A stretch of DNA of 38,082 bases from Xanthobacter aminoxidans (GTDB lineage: Bacteria; Pseudomonadota; Alphaproteobacteria; Rhizobiales; Xanthobacteraceae), in NCBI RefSeq assembly GCF_023571765.1, contig NZ_JAMJXC010000031.1:1-38082 (forward strand), written 5' to 3'. The notes under the pieces were generated by a model. That model saw only the letters and a list, made by a program, of their open reading frames with translations, was not told the DNA's origin and made no database searches. Position 1 is the stretch's first letter. Every line of letters begins with the position of its first letter. The translations under genes and the position numbers were made by a program. Positions 16,154 to 24,099 of this stretch are shown here, piece after piece.

Positions 16154-17200
16154 CTATGGCGCGTCGGCCTCGAAAAGCGGACGCGCGGTCTCGAACACCG
16201 GGCGCGGCAGCATCCTGAGGTCGTCGGCCACATAAGGCAGGTGGGTCAGATACCGCCCGACGATGCGTCCGACGGCGGCAGCCTGGGCGGCATCGCGCCG
16301 TCGCTTCAGCGGGTCGCGACCCGGTTGGGCGGAAAGCCAGAATTTGTGCGCGGCGAACACCCGCGGATCGGTGGCCACGATCCGCAGGGGCGCCCCGCGC
16401 TCGTCGATGGCCACCGCCTCGAAGGCTGGCGCGCTTTCGAGCCAGGTGAGGCCATCGATGGGAACGGCGGTGAGTTCGTCGTCCGCCGTGCCGATCCGCA
16501 CCTCGCCCGCACGCCACGGCGGATCGGCCTGCGGGGTGATGAGGTCCACAAGGTATCCGTCGCGATTGGCGGCCCGAAAATTCTGCCGGGTCCGCTCGAA
16601 CGAGCGATCGACCCTGCGCAGCAAAGAGATGAGGGCTCCCCCCGCAATCTCGTCGGAGGCGGCGAGCCGCAGCGTGCGGCGCGCGTCCACGAGCAGGTCG
16701 ATGTCCTCGGTGGTCGTGACGCTTGCATCCACCGTCACTCCGGCCGACGCCTCATAGGCATAGACCGCGTTGGTGCCCACGATGCGGATGCCGTGTCCGA
16801 GCAGGCCCGCCGCATCCAGCGCCCGGATGATGCGCGCCCCGAGGAGGGGCACGCGGCCGAGCATGAGCGCGCGGTTGATCGCTGCTTGCCGCTCAAGGAC
16901 GATCTGGAGCGCCTTTTCCCGCTCCGTGGCGGCCTCGCGCTGGGCGTCCCATTGCGCCTTGAGATGCTCCGTCTCGGGTGAGCGCGGGCCTTCGGTCTTC
17001 TGCCGGCGGACCCCCGCGCCATCATAATAGCTGCGCAGCAGGTATTCACCGCCGCCGCTGCGATGCCACACCAGCGAGCCGCGAAAGCCGGACCGCTGGG
17101 CGTGTGCGTCCCGCCAGGCCGCGTAGCGCTGGGCGGTATTCACCCGCTCCCGCAGCTGATCCTTATTTAATTCATGAATTTCAATGGCCTCAACAGGCAT
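16154..17200 (-). CDS. GSU2403-family nucleotidyltransferase-fold protein
   Basis: Start chosen at ATG 17200 (348 aa, GGAAA upstream); a TTG nine codons earlier is less likely. Residues ~1-110 are a helical, charged N-terminal region (ELNKDQLRERVNTAQRYAAW). The nucleotidyltransferase core has VGTNAVYAYEASAGV (the Gly-Thr/Ser helix) followed by TTEDIDLLVDA, which supplies the paired metal-binding acidic residues, and a later acidic strand YLVDLITPQ. These are marks of the polymerase-beta superfamily, GSU2403 type. Members are sporadic and of unknown substrate. Whether it is a lone enzyme, a regulator or half of a toxin pair is open. An AT-richer leader with a large palindrome suggests its own regulation and recent arrival. 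Confidence 0.75.
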   Translation of the reverse strand: MPVEAIEIHELNKDQLRERVNTAQRYAAWRDAHAQRSGFRGSLVWHRSGGGEYLLRSYYDGAGVRRQKTEGPRSPETEHLKAQWDAQREAATEREKALQIVLERQAAINRALMLGRVPLLGARIIRALDAAGLLGHGIRIVGTNAVYAYEASAGVTVDASVTTTEDIDLLVDARRTLRLAASDEIAGGALISLLRRVDRSFERTRQNFRAANRDGYLVDLITPQADPPWRAGEVRIGTADDELTAVPIDGLTWLESAPAFEAVAIDERGAPLRIVATDPRVFAAHKFWLSAQPGRDPLKRRRDAAQAAAVGRIVGRYLTHLPYVADDLRMLPRPVFETARPLFEADAP

Positions 17201-17220
17201 AACGGATTTCCAGCGAAACT

Positions 17221-17259
17221 GTTGCAATCAGGATCAGGCCATGGCTGGCCGATTGCAAC
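17221..17259. promoter_or_regulatory. 39-bp palindromic operator candidate before the nucleotidyltransferase gene
   Basis: Outer arms GTTGCAATC (17221-17229) and GATTGCAAC (17251-17259) are perfect inverted repeats. Inner arms GGCC/GGCC flank ATGGCT. The site ends 20 bp before ATG 17200, in the 17160-17340 segment that is clearly more AT-rich than its surroundings. The symmetry fits a dimeric or tetrameric repressor, or a stem in the 5' leader. Confidence 0.55.
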
Positions 17260-17360
17260 ACTTAAGTCAAAAATCACATTTAACTGTTGAACTAATTGAT
17301 AGAAAATAACTTTTCGTTCCGTCGGTGCGTCGCCACCGACCGCTCCGCCGCCCCCCAAAC

Positions 17361-17403
17361 AAAAAAGCCGGCGCCGCCCTCGGGAGGCGGCGCCGGCCTT
17401 TAA
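17361..17403 (-). terminator. Intrinsic terminator after the livK-type gene
   Basis: A perfect 12-bp stem (17367-17378 with 17386-17397, GCCGGCGCCGCC) and a 7-nt loop are followed on the minus strand by six Ts (17366-17361). It ends the transcript of the substrate-binding protein. Confidence 0.92.
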
Positions 17404-17413
17404 GCGTCGCGGC

Positions 17414-18634
17414 TCACTTCACCAGCGGGCAATTGCCATCCTTGAGGGGGCGGAAGGCCTCGTTGGCGGGGATGGTGGAGACCACTTCGAACAGGTCCCA
17501 CTCGCCCTTGCTGTCGGCGGGCTTCTTCACCTTCAAGAGGTACATGGGGTGGATGGCGCGGCCGTCGATGCGGATCTCGCCCTTGCCGAACAGCGGGTCA
17601 TTGATGGGGGTGGCGCGCATCTGCTCCATCACCTTGGGCGCGTCCTTGGTCTTGGCGTCCTTGATGGCGTTCAGATAGTGCATGGCGCTGGAATAGACGC
17701 CGGCCTGGGCGCTGGTGGGCATCTTGCCGTTGAACTTGGCCCCGAAGCGCTTGGAGAAGGCGCGGGTGTCGTCGTTCAGGTCCCAGTAGAAGGCGTCGGT
17801 GAGCACCAGGCCCTGCGCCGCCTGGAGGCCGAGGGCCTTCACGTCGGACGAGAAGATGAGCAGGCCGGCGAGCTGCTGGCCGCCCTGGGTGATGCCGAAT
17901 TCGGAGGCCTGCTTCACCGCGGTGATGAGGTCGTTGCCGGCATTGGCGAGGCCGATGACCTTGGCGCCGGAGGACTGCGCCTGCAGCAGGAAGGAGGAGA
18001 AGTCGGTGTTGGAGAGGGGGTGCTTCACGCTGCCCGCCACCTTGCCGCCGGCTGCCTTCACCGCCGCCGAGGCGTCGCGCTCCAGCGCCGCGCCGAAGGC
18101 GTAGTCGGCGGTAATGAAGAACCACGGCGAGCCGCCCTGCTTTGTGAGGGCCGATCCGGTGCCGTTGGCGAGCGCCCAGGTGTCGTAGGTCCAGTGAACC
18201 GTGTTGGGCGAGCACTTGGCGCCGGTGAGGTCGGACGTGCCGCCGCCGGAGACGAGGAAGATCCTGTTCTTCTCCTTGGTGATGTCGCTCACCGCCAGCG
18301 CCACCGAGGAGGTGGTCACGTCGAGAATGGCGTCCACATTCTCCTGGTCGTACCACTTGCGGGCGATGGAGGCGCCCACGTCCGGCTTGTTCTGGTGGTC
18401 GGCACCCACGACCTCGACCTTGAAGCCCTTGTTCTTGGCCATGAAGTCTTCGGCTGCCATCTGCGCCGCGACCACCGAGCCGGGCCCGGAAATGTCGGCG
18501 TAGACGCCGGACATGTCGTTGAGCACGCCGAGCTTCACCGTGGTGTCTTCGGCCTTGGCCGCGCCCGTCAACAGGGCGCCGATCGCCGCCGCCGCCAACA
18601 GGGCGCGCGAGTGCCGCATGATCCCAGACGTCAT
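17414..18634 (-). CDS. Branched-chain amino-acid-type ABC transporter substrate-binding protein
   Basis: Start chosen at ATG 18634 with a GGAGGAAGG site upstream (406 aa). The first ~28 residues are a Sec signal (HSRALLAAAAIGALLTGAAKA). The mature protein is a type I periplasmic binding protein (LivJ/LivK, peripla_BP_6): VKLGVLNDMSGVYADISGPG at the start, DAILDVTTSSVALAV, and WFFITADYAFGAALERDA at the second lobe. Such proteins in this order bind amino acids, amides, urea or aromatic acids. No liv permease or ATPase gene is adjacent, so it must dock onto a transporter encoded elsewhere. The ligand is not predictable. Confidence 0.88.
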   Translation of the reverse strand: MTSGIMRHSRALLAAAAIGALLTGAAKAEDTTVKLGVLNDMSGVYADISGPGSVVAAQMAAEDFMAKNKGFKVEVVGADHQNKPDVGASIARKWYDQENVDAILDVTTSSVALAVSDITKEKNRIFLVSGGGTSDLTGAKCSPNTVHWTYDTWALANGTGSALTKQGGSPWFFITADYAFGAALERDASAAVKAAGGKVAGSVKHPLSNTDFSSFLLQAQSSGAKVIGLANAGNDLITAVKQASEFGITQGGQQLAGLLIFSSDVKALGLQAAQGLVLTDAFYWDLNDDTRAFSKRFGAKFNGKMPTSAQAGVYSSAMHYLNAIKDAKTKDAPKVMEQMRATPINDPLFGKGEIRIDGRAIHPMYLLKVKKPADSKGEWDLFEVVSTIPANEAFRPLKDGNCPLVK

Positions 18635-18818
18635 CGTCCTTCCTCCCTCTTTCATCGCCGATGCGGTGCGCGGGAACGCCTTTGGCAGCGCCGTGGCGGC
18701 GCCGTCCTCCCCGGCCCAGCGGCGTACTGCCGGGCCGTTTCGCATCTCGGTACCACGCTAACGGAGCGCGAGCCGCCCCGCCAGTTGTGCCTTAGACCAA
18801 GGGCGTAACCGGCGCGTG

Positions 18819-19319
18819 TCAGCGGGCACCGCTGACCATGCCGGACACGCCGGCAAAGGCGCCCTCGACCAGCTCGGCTACGAGGAGGCGGCCGGGGTCC
18901 ACCGGGCCGGGCAGCGTCACCTGCCCGAAGGGCACGCGGCGGAAGCCGAAGCGGGCGTAATAGGGCTCGTCCCCCACCAGCACGACGAGGCGATGGCCCT
19001 GCGCCCGCGCCACGTCCAGCGCATGCTCCATCAGCCGCGCGCCGATGCCCACCGACTGGAACGGCGGCTCCACCGTGAGCGGGCCGAGCAGCAGGGCCGG
19101 CGTGGCGCCGATGGAGATCCGCGTGAGCCGCACCGATCCCACCAGCATGGTGCCGACCCGCGCCGTGAAGGAGAGGGCGCGCTCGTGCCCCGTCTGCTCC
19201 CGGATGCGGAAGGCGGTGCGGGCGAACCGGCCGGGGCCGAAGGTGCGCTCATGCAGCCGGTCGATGGCCGCGTCGTCGGCGGCCGTCTCCACGGCGATGG
19301 ACAAGGGAAGCTCGGTCAT
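18819..19319 (-). CDS. GNAT N-acetyltransferase (YhbS-like)
   Basis: A 166-residue protein from ATG 19319. The acetyl-CoA pyrophosphate loop is visible as FQSVGIGARLMEHALDVARA (Q-x-x-G-x-G), followed by a VVLVGDEPYYARFGFRRVP segment with the usual Tyr-x-x-x-Gly-Phe of GNATs. The strand LLLGPLTVEPPFQ comes before the loop, as in the YhbS/COG3153 group. The substrate is unknown. No clear ribosome-binding site is seen. Upstream lies a 582-bp gene-free stretch of stacked repeats. Confidence 0.87.
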   Translation of the reverse strand: MTELPLSIAVETAADDAAIDRLHERTFGPGRFARTAFRIREQTGHERALSFTARVGTMLVGSVRLTRISIGATPALLLGPLTVEPPFQSVGIGARLMEHALDVARAQGHRLVVLVGDEPYYARFGFRRVPFGQVTLPGPVDPGRLLVAELVEGAFAGVSGMVSGAR

Positions 19320-19508
19320 GGGGAAAACTCGCAAGGCAGGGCAGAAGGCCCGCGAGTTCGGCGGGCCGGCTTCAGGCGGGCGTGACGGCGCGTGCGCGCA
19401 TGCGCAGCGTGTCCGGTCGTCGTCGCTGAAGCCGAAGGCCCATGGTCCCCTCACGAGAATGGGGCGGGCGGATAGCATGGCGCGCGCGGAAGGTCCAGCG
19501 GGGGGATG

Positions 19509-19612
19509 CCTCCCCTCTCCCCTCGAAGTCGGCTGTTGCCGACTTCGACCTTCACGAACGGGACTCGGCAACAGCCGAGGCCCGGCGGGAGAGGGGGCGG
19601 GGGTGAGGGGGC
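19509..19612. repeat. Double-hairpin element of family C, copy 1
   Basis: Hairpin TCGAAGTCGG-ctgttg-CCGACTTCGA (19523-19548) and hairpin CTCGGC-aaca-GCCGAG (19564-19579) are flanked by CCCCTCTCCCC and GGGAGAGGGG. Copy 2 (23985-24093) is in the reverse orientation with swapped stem sequences. Confidence 0.75.
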
Positions 19613-19649
19613 TGCTCGGACCTAGGCCGCGCTGGGACAAAGGGTGCCA

Positions 19650-19692
19650 CACCCCTCACCCCAGCCCTCTCCCGCAAGGGGAGAGGGAGGCC
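19650..19692. repeat. Pyrimidine/purine hairpin repeat (family D)
   Basis: CCCTCTCCC and GGGGAGAGGG are separated by GCAA, preceded by CCCCTCACCCCAG. Elements like this are common between genes in alphaproteobacteria. Together with copies C1 and A4 it fills the 582-bp gap 19320-19901, where I find no gene. Confidence 0.6.
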
Positions 19693-19730
19693 AGACGGTT
19701 GGGTGGAAGGGGCTGTTCCCCCTTACAACA

Positions 19731-19837
19731 CCGTCATCGCCCGGCTCGTCCGGGCGATCCACGGGTGGGCCGGGGCAATCGTTGGGGCATCGCGCAGGCG
19801 GCGGGGTGGATCGCCCGGACGAGCCGGGCAATGACGC
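19731..19837. repeat. Double-hairpin element, copy A4
   Basis: CCGTCAT (19731) to ATGACGC (about 19837), with left hairpin CGCCCGG/CCGGGCG and right hairpin CGCCCGG/CCGGGC. The interior differs from the other copies while the hairpins and ends are kept. Confidence 0.75.
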
Positions 19838-19901
19838 GCGAAAAGGGAGAGGGAGAGGGGGCTCGGCCGGTTCGGAGCGACAGAGCCGCGCCGCCCGCCC
19901 C

Positions 19902-21089
19902 TCACACCTTATAAATCCACCCATACCGATCCAGCAGCGCCGCGCCTTGCCGGCGGAGCACCAGATCGCGGGCGAGGCGGGGGGCGCCGGAGAGGTGGTA
20001 GACCATGCCGTTGCGCCGCGCCTCAGACTGGATGCGCGCGGTGCGGCCGAGACGCTCGGCCTCGTAGGCCTTGAGGGCGGTGGCGGCGTCGGTCTCCTTC
20101 TGGAGCGAGCGGGCGAGGGCGGCGGCATCCTCGATGCCCTGCGCCGCGCCCTGGGCAAGGAAGGGCAGCATGGCGTGGGCGGCATCGCCCAGAAGCGTCA
20201 CGCGGCCGGTGCTCCAGCGGGGCAGGGGATCGATGTCGTAGAGGCCCCAGCACAGGAAATGCGGCGCGGCCTTCAGCAGCTCGCGCACCTCCGGCGCCCA
20301 GTCGGCGAAGGCGGCGTGGACGGCGGCGCCGTCGCCCGGCGCGCTCCAGCGGGCCACCGGCTCGGTGTGCTTGACGATGGCGACGAGGTTCAGCGTCGCC
20401 CCGCCCTTCACCGGATAGACCACGAGATGGGCATCGCGCCCCATGTAGAGCCGCACGTCCGGCGGATGGCGGGCCGGCACGGGAATGGTGGCCCGGTAGG
20501 CGAGGCGCTGGGCGAACACCGGCGGCCGCGCGACGCCGAGATGCGCCCGCACCGCCGAGCGCACGCCGTCGGCGCCGACGAGGATGTCCGCGCCGTGGGC
20601 GATGAGATTCTCGCCCTGCTTCACCACCGCCCGCACGCCGCCAAAGGCGGGCTCCACGGCGGTAAGTTCGGCCCCGAGCGCGATCAGCACGCCCTCGGCC
20701 TGCGCCGCCTCGGCGAGGAGATTCTGCAGATCGGCGCGGTGCACCACGAGGAAGGGCGCGCCATAGCGCGCGGCGGCGGGGCCGTAATGGGCGCGGGTGA
20801 TGGTGGCGCCGCTGGCGCCGCTCCTCACATCGAGGGAGCGCGGCGTCACCGCCACCTGTTCGAGGCGCGGCAAGAGGCCGAACTCGCGGATGATGCGGGT
20901 GGCGTTGGGGGTCAGCTGGAGGCCGGCGCCCACCTCGCGCAGCTTGCGCGCCTGCTCCACCACCTGGACGGTGAGGCCGGCACGGCGCAGGGCGATGGCG
21001 CAGGCGAGCCCGCCGATGCCTGCGCCGACCACCACGGCGCTGCGCGCGGCGGTGCGGGGTTTCGCCCGGAAGGGGATGGGATCGGCCAT
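19902..21089 (-). CDS. FAD-dependent monooxygenase (salicylate hydroxylase-like)
   Basis: A 395-residue protein from ATG 21089. The Rossmann motif VVGAGIGGLACAIALRRAG is near residue 20. The second FAD/NAD(P)H motif is VGADGVRSAVR (DG), and the third is LLGDAAHAMLPFLAQGAAQG (GD), the standard trio of class A flavoprotein hydroxylases. The closest types are salicylate 1-hydroxylase and 3-hydroxybenzoate 6-hydroxylase, which hydroxylate aromatic acids using NAD(P)H. Specific substrate assignment is not possible. No aromatic catabolic genes are beside it. A hairpin lies just upstream (21098-21118). Confidence 0.85.
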   Translation of the reverse strand: MADPIPFRAKPRTAARSAVVVGAGIGGLACAIALRRAGLTVQVVEQARKLREVGAGLQLTPNATRIIREFGLLPRLEQVAVTPRSLDVRSGASGATITRAHYGPAAARYGAPFLVVHRADLQNLLAEAAQAEGVLIALGAELTAVEPAFGGVRAVVKQGENLIAHGADILVGADGVRSAVRAHLGVARPPVFAQRLAYRATIPVPARHPPDVRLYMGRDAHLVVYPVKGGATLNLVAIVKHTEPVARWSAPGDGAAVHAAFADWAPEVRELLKAAPHFLCWGLYDIDPLPRWSTGRVTLLGDAAHAMLPFLAQGAAQGIEDAAALARSLQKETDAATALKAYEAERLGRTARIQSEARRNGMVYHLSGAPRLARDLVLRRQGAALLDRYGWIYKV

Positions 21090-21097
21090 GGCAGGAC

Positions 21098-21118
21098 CCG
21101 GCTCCGTGAAGGAGCCGG
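21098..21118. other. Hairpin between monooxygenase gene and the CHCC zinc-finger gene
   Basis: CCGGCTCC (21098-21105) pairs perfectly with GGAGCCGG (21111-21118) around GTGAA. It lies 9 bp upstream of the monooxygenase start. There is no T-run, so it may be an mRNA structure or a weak stop for the upstream gene. Confidence 0.4.
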
Positions 21119-21257
21119 CCGGATAGTCTTTCTTTGCGGCGGCGATCAGGCCGCGGGGATCAGGCCAGGGGGCAGCAGGCCGAGGATTGGGTCAGACGGG
21201 TGTTCCGCGGCGGTCAGGCCGCGGGTCTTGTGAGCCGGGCCGTTAGCGGCCGGCGCG

Positions 21258-21518
21258 TCACGCGGCGGATTTGGCCGCGGGCTCGCCGTGCCACACGGCC
21301 GCTTCCGGCTTCGCCGCGCCGGCGGCGAGCGCCGGGTTGTAGCGGTAGAGCGTGGAGCAGTAGGGGCACACGTGCTCGTCGTCGTCGCCGAGATCGATGA
21401 AGATGTGCGGATGGTCGAAGGGCGGCTTCGCACCGATGCACATGAATTCCTTGCTGCCCACCTCGATGACGGTGACGCCGAGGTCGTTGCAGAAGTGGGG
21501 AATGCCGGTGTCCGCCAT
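21258..21518 (-). CDS. CHCC zinc-finger protein (NDUFS6-like)
   Basis: Start taken at ATG 21518 (86 aa); ATG 21530 would add four residues and cannot be excluded. The core matches the zf-CHCC family: EVGSKEFMCIGAKPPFDHPH, then IFIDLGDDDEHVCPYCSTLY. The four zinc ligands are the Cys of FMCIG, a His of DHPH and the Cys pair of CPYC. The mitochondrial relative NDUFS6 is a peripheral complex I subunit. In alphaproteobacteria the protein is thought to help complex I assembly. The C-terminal ~20 residues are an Ala-rich tail. No nuo genes are nearby. Confidence 0.87.
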   Translation of the reverse strand: MADTGIPHFCNDLGVTVIEVGSKEFMCIGAKPPFDHPHIFIDLGDDDEHVCPYCSTLYRYNPALAAGAAKPEAAVWHGEPAAKSAA

Positions 21519-21982
21519 GGTTCCGCCCATGCTTGTCCAAAAAAGCGCCGCGACCTTAGCGTCTCATGGCCGCCTGCGAAAGGGTCTGGACCGCGGCAGA
21601 TCGGCCGTCCATACCGCAGGCGCCGCCCGCTCCAGGGCCGCGCGGAATCAACATCCGGCAGGGAGGGGTCACGTCCATGAGCACTACCGCGTTCTCCACC
21701 CCCGCTGTGCCACGCGGCATTCTCCGCCGCGCCCATTGCACGGATGTGATTCCCCGCCAGCCCGGCTTCCGCCGCTAGCTTTTCGGACATCCAGGGGCCC
21801 GTGGTCCGCCACCCGCCTGCGCTCCTGCGCGGCGCGGGCAGCCGCTGACGCGCCCCTGTCCTCATCCTTTCGCGGCGTCGCGCGCCGCGTGACCCCGTCA
21901 TCTGCGGCGCCATGCGCCGCGTGTCCCCGTTCGAATCAGGGACCGGCCTCTGGCGCCCCATGCGGCGCGGCCGGATCGTGTC

Positions 21983-23782
21983 ATGTCGTTGTTCCAGACC
22001 CACAAGCGCGGGGTGTCGTTCCGCGCCATCTTCGCTTTCCTCTTCACCCATTGGGCGAAGCGGAAGGGAATCATCGCGGCCACTCTGGCCGCCGTCCTCG
22101 TCTCCACCCTCGCCGAGGTGCTGGTGCCGCTGTTCGCCGGCCGGCTGATCGACGCCCTGTCCCTCGCAGACCGGGAGACGGCCTGGCACCTCGCGACCAT
22201 GGCCTTCCTCGCCATCGTCGGCCTCGGCGTCACGATGGTGAGCGCGCGGCATGCCACCTACTTCATCATCGTGCGGCTCACTTTGCGCATGATGTCGGAC
22301 GTGGCGGCCGACGCCTTCGCGCGGGTGCAGCGCTTCTCGTCGGACTGGCACGCCTCGTCCTTCGCCGGCTCCACCGTGCGCAAGATCTCGCGCGGCATGT
22401 GGTCCCTCGACGTGCTGCACGACACCCTTTTGGTGGCGCTGTTCCCCTCCGTGGTGGCGCTGGGCGGCACGGCGTTGCTGCTCGGCTGGAACTGGCCGGT
22501 GCTGGGCGCTGTGGTGGCGGTGGGGGCGGTGGCCTTCATCGGGCTCACGCTGGCCCTCTCGCTGAACTACGTCGCCCCGGCGGCGCGCCTCTCCAATGCG
22601 TGGGACACGCGGGTGGGCGGCGTACTGGCGGATGCGGTGGGCTGCAACGCCGTGGTGAAGGGCTATGGCGCCGAGGCCCGCGAGGAGAAGCGGCTGGAGC
22701 GGGTGCTCGGCAAGTGGAACGCCCGCACCTACCGCACCTGGATGGCGGCCACCTGGGCCGGCACGGCGCAGCTTCTGGCGCTGGTGGCGCTTCAGGCGTC
22801 CATCATCGGGACGGCTTTGGTGCTGTGGCATCAGGGGCAGGCGAGCGCGGGCGATGTGGCCTATGTGCTCACCTCCTACCTCGTCATCCACTCCTACCTG
22901 CGTGACATCGGCATGCACGTCCACAATCTCCAGCGCTCCATGAACGAGCTGGAGGAGCTGGTGGAGATCCACCACCAGACCGTGGGCGTCTCCGATGCCC
23001 CGAAGGCGGTGCCGGTGCAGGTGGAGGAGGGGACGATCGCGTTCGAGAACGTGACCTTCCACTATGGCGGCCACGACAAGCCGCTCTACGAGAACCTCTC
23101 CGTCACCATCCCGGCGGGGGAGCGGGTGGGCCTCGTGGGGCATTCGGGCTCGGGCAAGACCACGTTCGTCAAGCTCATCCAGCGGATGCACGACGTGACC
23201 TCCGGTCGCGTCACCGTGGACGGGCAGGACGTACGGGACGTGACGCAGGGCTCCCTGCGCCGCGCCATCGCCGTGGTGCAGCAGGAGCCGGTGCTGTTCC
23301 ACCGCTCGCTGATGGAGAACATCGCCTATGGCCGGCCGGATGCCTCGTTCGAGGAGATCCGGCGGGCCGCGGAGCTGGCCAATGCGGCCGACTTCATCGC
23401 TCGCCTGCCGCGCAGCTACGGCACGCTGGTGGGCGAGCGGGGCGTGAAGCTCTCCGGCGGCGAGCGCCAGCGCATCGCCATCGCCCGGGCCTTCCTCGCG
23501 GATGCGCCCATCCTGATCCTGGACGAGGCCACCTCCAGCCTCGATTCGGAATCGGAAGCGGCGATCCAGGATGCCATGGAGCGGCTGATGGTGGGGCGCA
23601 CCACCCTGGTCATCGCCCACCGCCTGTCCACGGTGCGCTCCCTCGATCGCCTGATGGTGTTCGACAGGGGCCGCATCGTGGAGGAGGGCGACCACGACAC
23701 GCTGGTCCGCCGCGAAGGCGGCCTCTACCGCCGCCTGTTCGAGCGGCAGGCCATGGAACTGGCCAAAGGACTGGCGGCGTGA
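21983..23782 (+). CDS. ABC exporter, fused membrane and ATPase domains
   Basis: A 599-residue protein from ATG 21983. Residues ~20-320 hold six transmembrane helices (for example IIAATLAAVLVSTLAEVLVP). The nucleotide-binding domain from ~350 has Walker A GHSGSGKTTF, the Q-loop in VVQQEPVLFH, signature LSGGERQRIAIARAF, Walker B ILILDEATSSLD and the switch His in VIAHRLS. This is a homodimeric type IV exporter like MsbA or multidrug/lipid exporters. The cargo is not evident and the gene is isolated. The preceding gap (21519-21982, 464 bp) shows no convincing gene or repeat. Confidence 0.9.
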   Translation: MSLFQTHKRGVSFRAIFAFLFTHWAKRKGIIAATLAAVLVSTLAEVLVPLFAGRLIDALSLADRETAWHLATMAFLAIVGLGVTMVSARHATYFIIVRLTLRMMSDVAADAFARVQRFSSDWHASSFAGSTVRKISRGMWSLDVLHDTLLVALFPSVVALGGTALLLGWNWPVLGAVVAVGAVAFIGLTLALSLNYVAPAARLSNAWDTRVGGVLADAVGCNAVVKGYGAEAREEKRLERVLGKWNARTYRTWMAATWAGTAQLLALVALQASIIGTALVLWHQGQASAGDVAYVLTSYLVIHSYLRDIGMHVHNLQRSMNELEELVEIHHQTVGVSDAPKAVPVQVEEGTIAFENVTFHYGGHDKPLYENLSVTIPAGERVGLVGHSGSGKTTFVKLIQRMHDVTSGRVTVDGQDVRDVTQGSLRRAIAVVQQEPVLFHRSLMENIAYGRPDASFEEIRRAAELANAADFIARLPRSYGTLVGERGVKLSGGERQRIAIARAFLADAPILILDEATSSLDSESEAAIQDAMERLMVGRTTLVIAHRLSTVRSLDRLMVFDRGRIVEEGDHDTLVRREGGLYRRLFERQAMELAKGLAA

Positions 23783-23821
23783 GTTGGCTGGCGGCGTGAT
23801 GCGGCTGGTGGCGTGATGAAG
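23771..23821. repeat. Three 17-bp tandem repeats spanning the stop of the ABC exporter
   Basis: Units at 23771-23787, 23788-23804 and 23805-23821 follow CTGGCGGCGTGAGTTGG with a few changes. The first contains the gene's own TGA. Because 17 is not a multiple of three, the three TGAs (23780, 23797, 23814) fall in three different frames. Confidence 0.8.
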
Positions 23822-23822
23822 G

Positions 23823-23854
23823 GGCCTCTCCGCTTTCGGGCGGGGAGGCCTTTT
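23823..23854 (+). terminator. Intrinsic terminator after the ABC exporter
   Basis: GGCCTCTCCGC (23823-23833) pairs with GCGGGGAGGCC (23840-23850) with one G-U pair and a short loop, followed by TTTT. It lies directly after the 17-bp repeats. Confidence 0.82.
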
Positions 23855-23858
23855 CGCA

Positions 23859-23970
23859 CCGTCATGCCCCGGCTTGTCCGGGGCATCCACCGGGCCGCAT
23901 GTGGGGTGCAGGAAACCTGAGACCCAGCCGGCTGAGGAGTGGATCCCCCGGACAAGCCGGGGGATGACGT
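23859..23970. repeat. 112-bp double-hairpin element, copy A5
   Basis: CCGTCAT (23859-23865) to ATGACGT (23964-23970), with left hairpin GCCCCGG/CCGGGGC and right hairpin CCCCCGG/CCGGGGG. It follows the terminator of the ABC exporter. Confidence 0.8.
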
Positions 23971-23984
23971 TGGGCAATGAGAGG

Positions 23985-24093
23985 CCGCCCCCTCACCCCC
24001 AACCCCTCTCCCGCCCGAACTCGGCTGTTGCCGAGTTCGGTTCGTGAAAGTGGAAGTCGGCATCAGCCGACTTCGAGGGGAGAGGGGAGGCTA
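23985..24093. repeat. Double-hairpin element of family C, copy 2
   Basis: Hairpin CCGAACTCGG-ctgttg-CCGAGTTCGG (24015-24040) and hairpin GAAGTCGGC-atca-GCCGACTTC (24053-24074) are flanked by CCCTCTCCC and GGGGAGAGGGG. It is the inverted counterpart of 19509-19612 and abuts the 3' end of nth. Confidence 0.75.
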
Positions 24094-24099
24094 TGCCCC

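Noticed and set aside
21677-21778. Possible 33-codon gene with GGGAGG upstream in the gap before the ABC exporter
   Set aside because: Basic, Pro-rich, no predicted structure or family; the spacing to the purine tract is long. Too weak to call as a gene.
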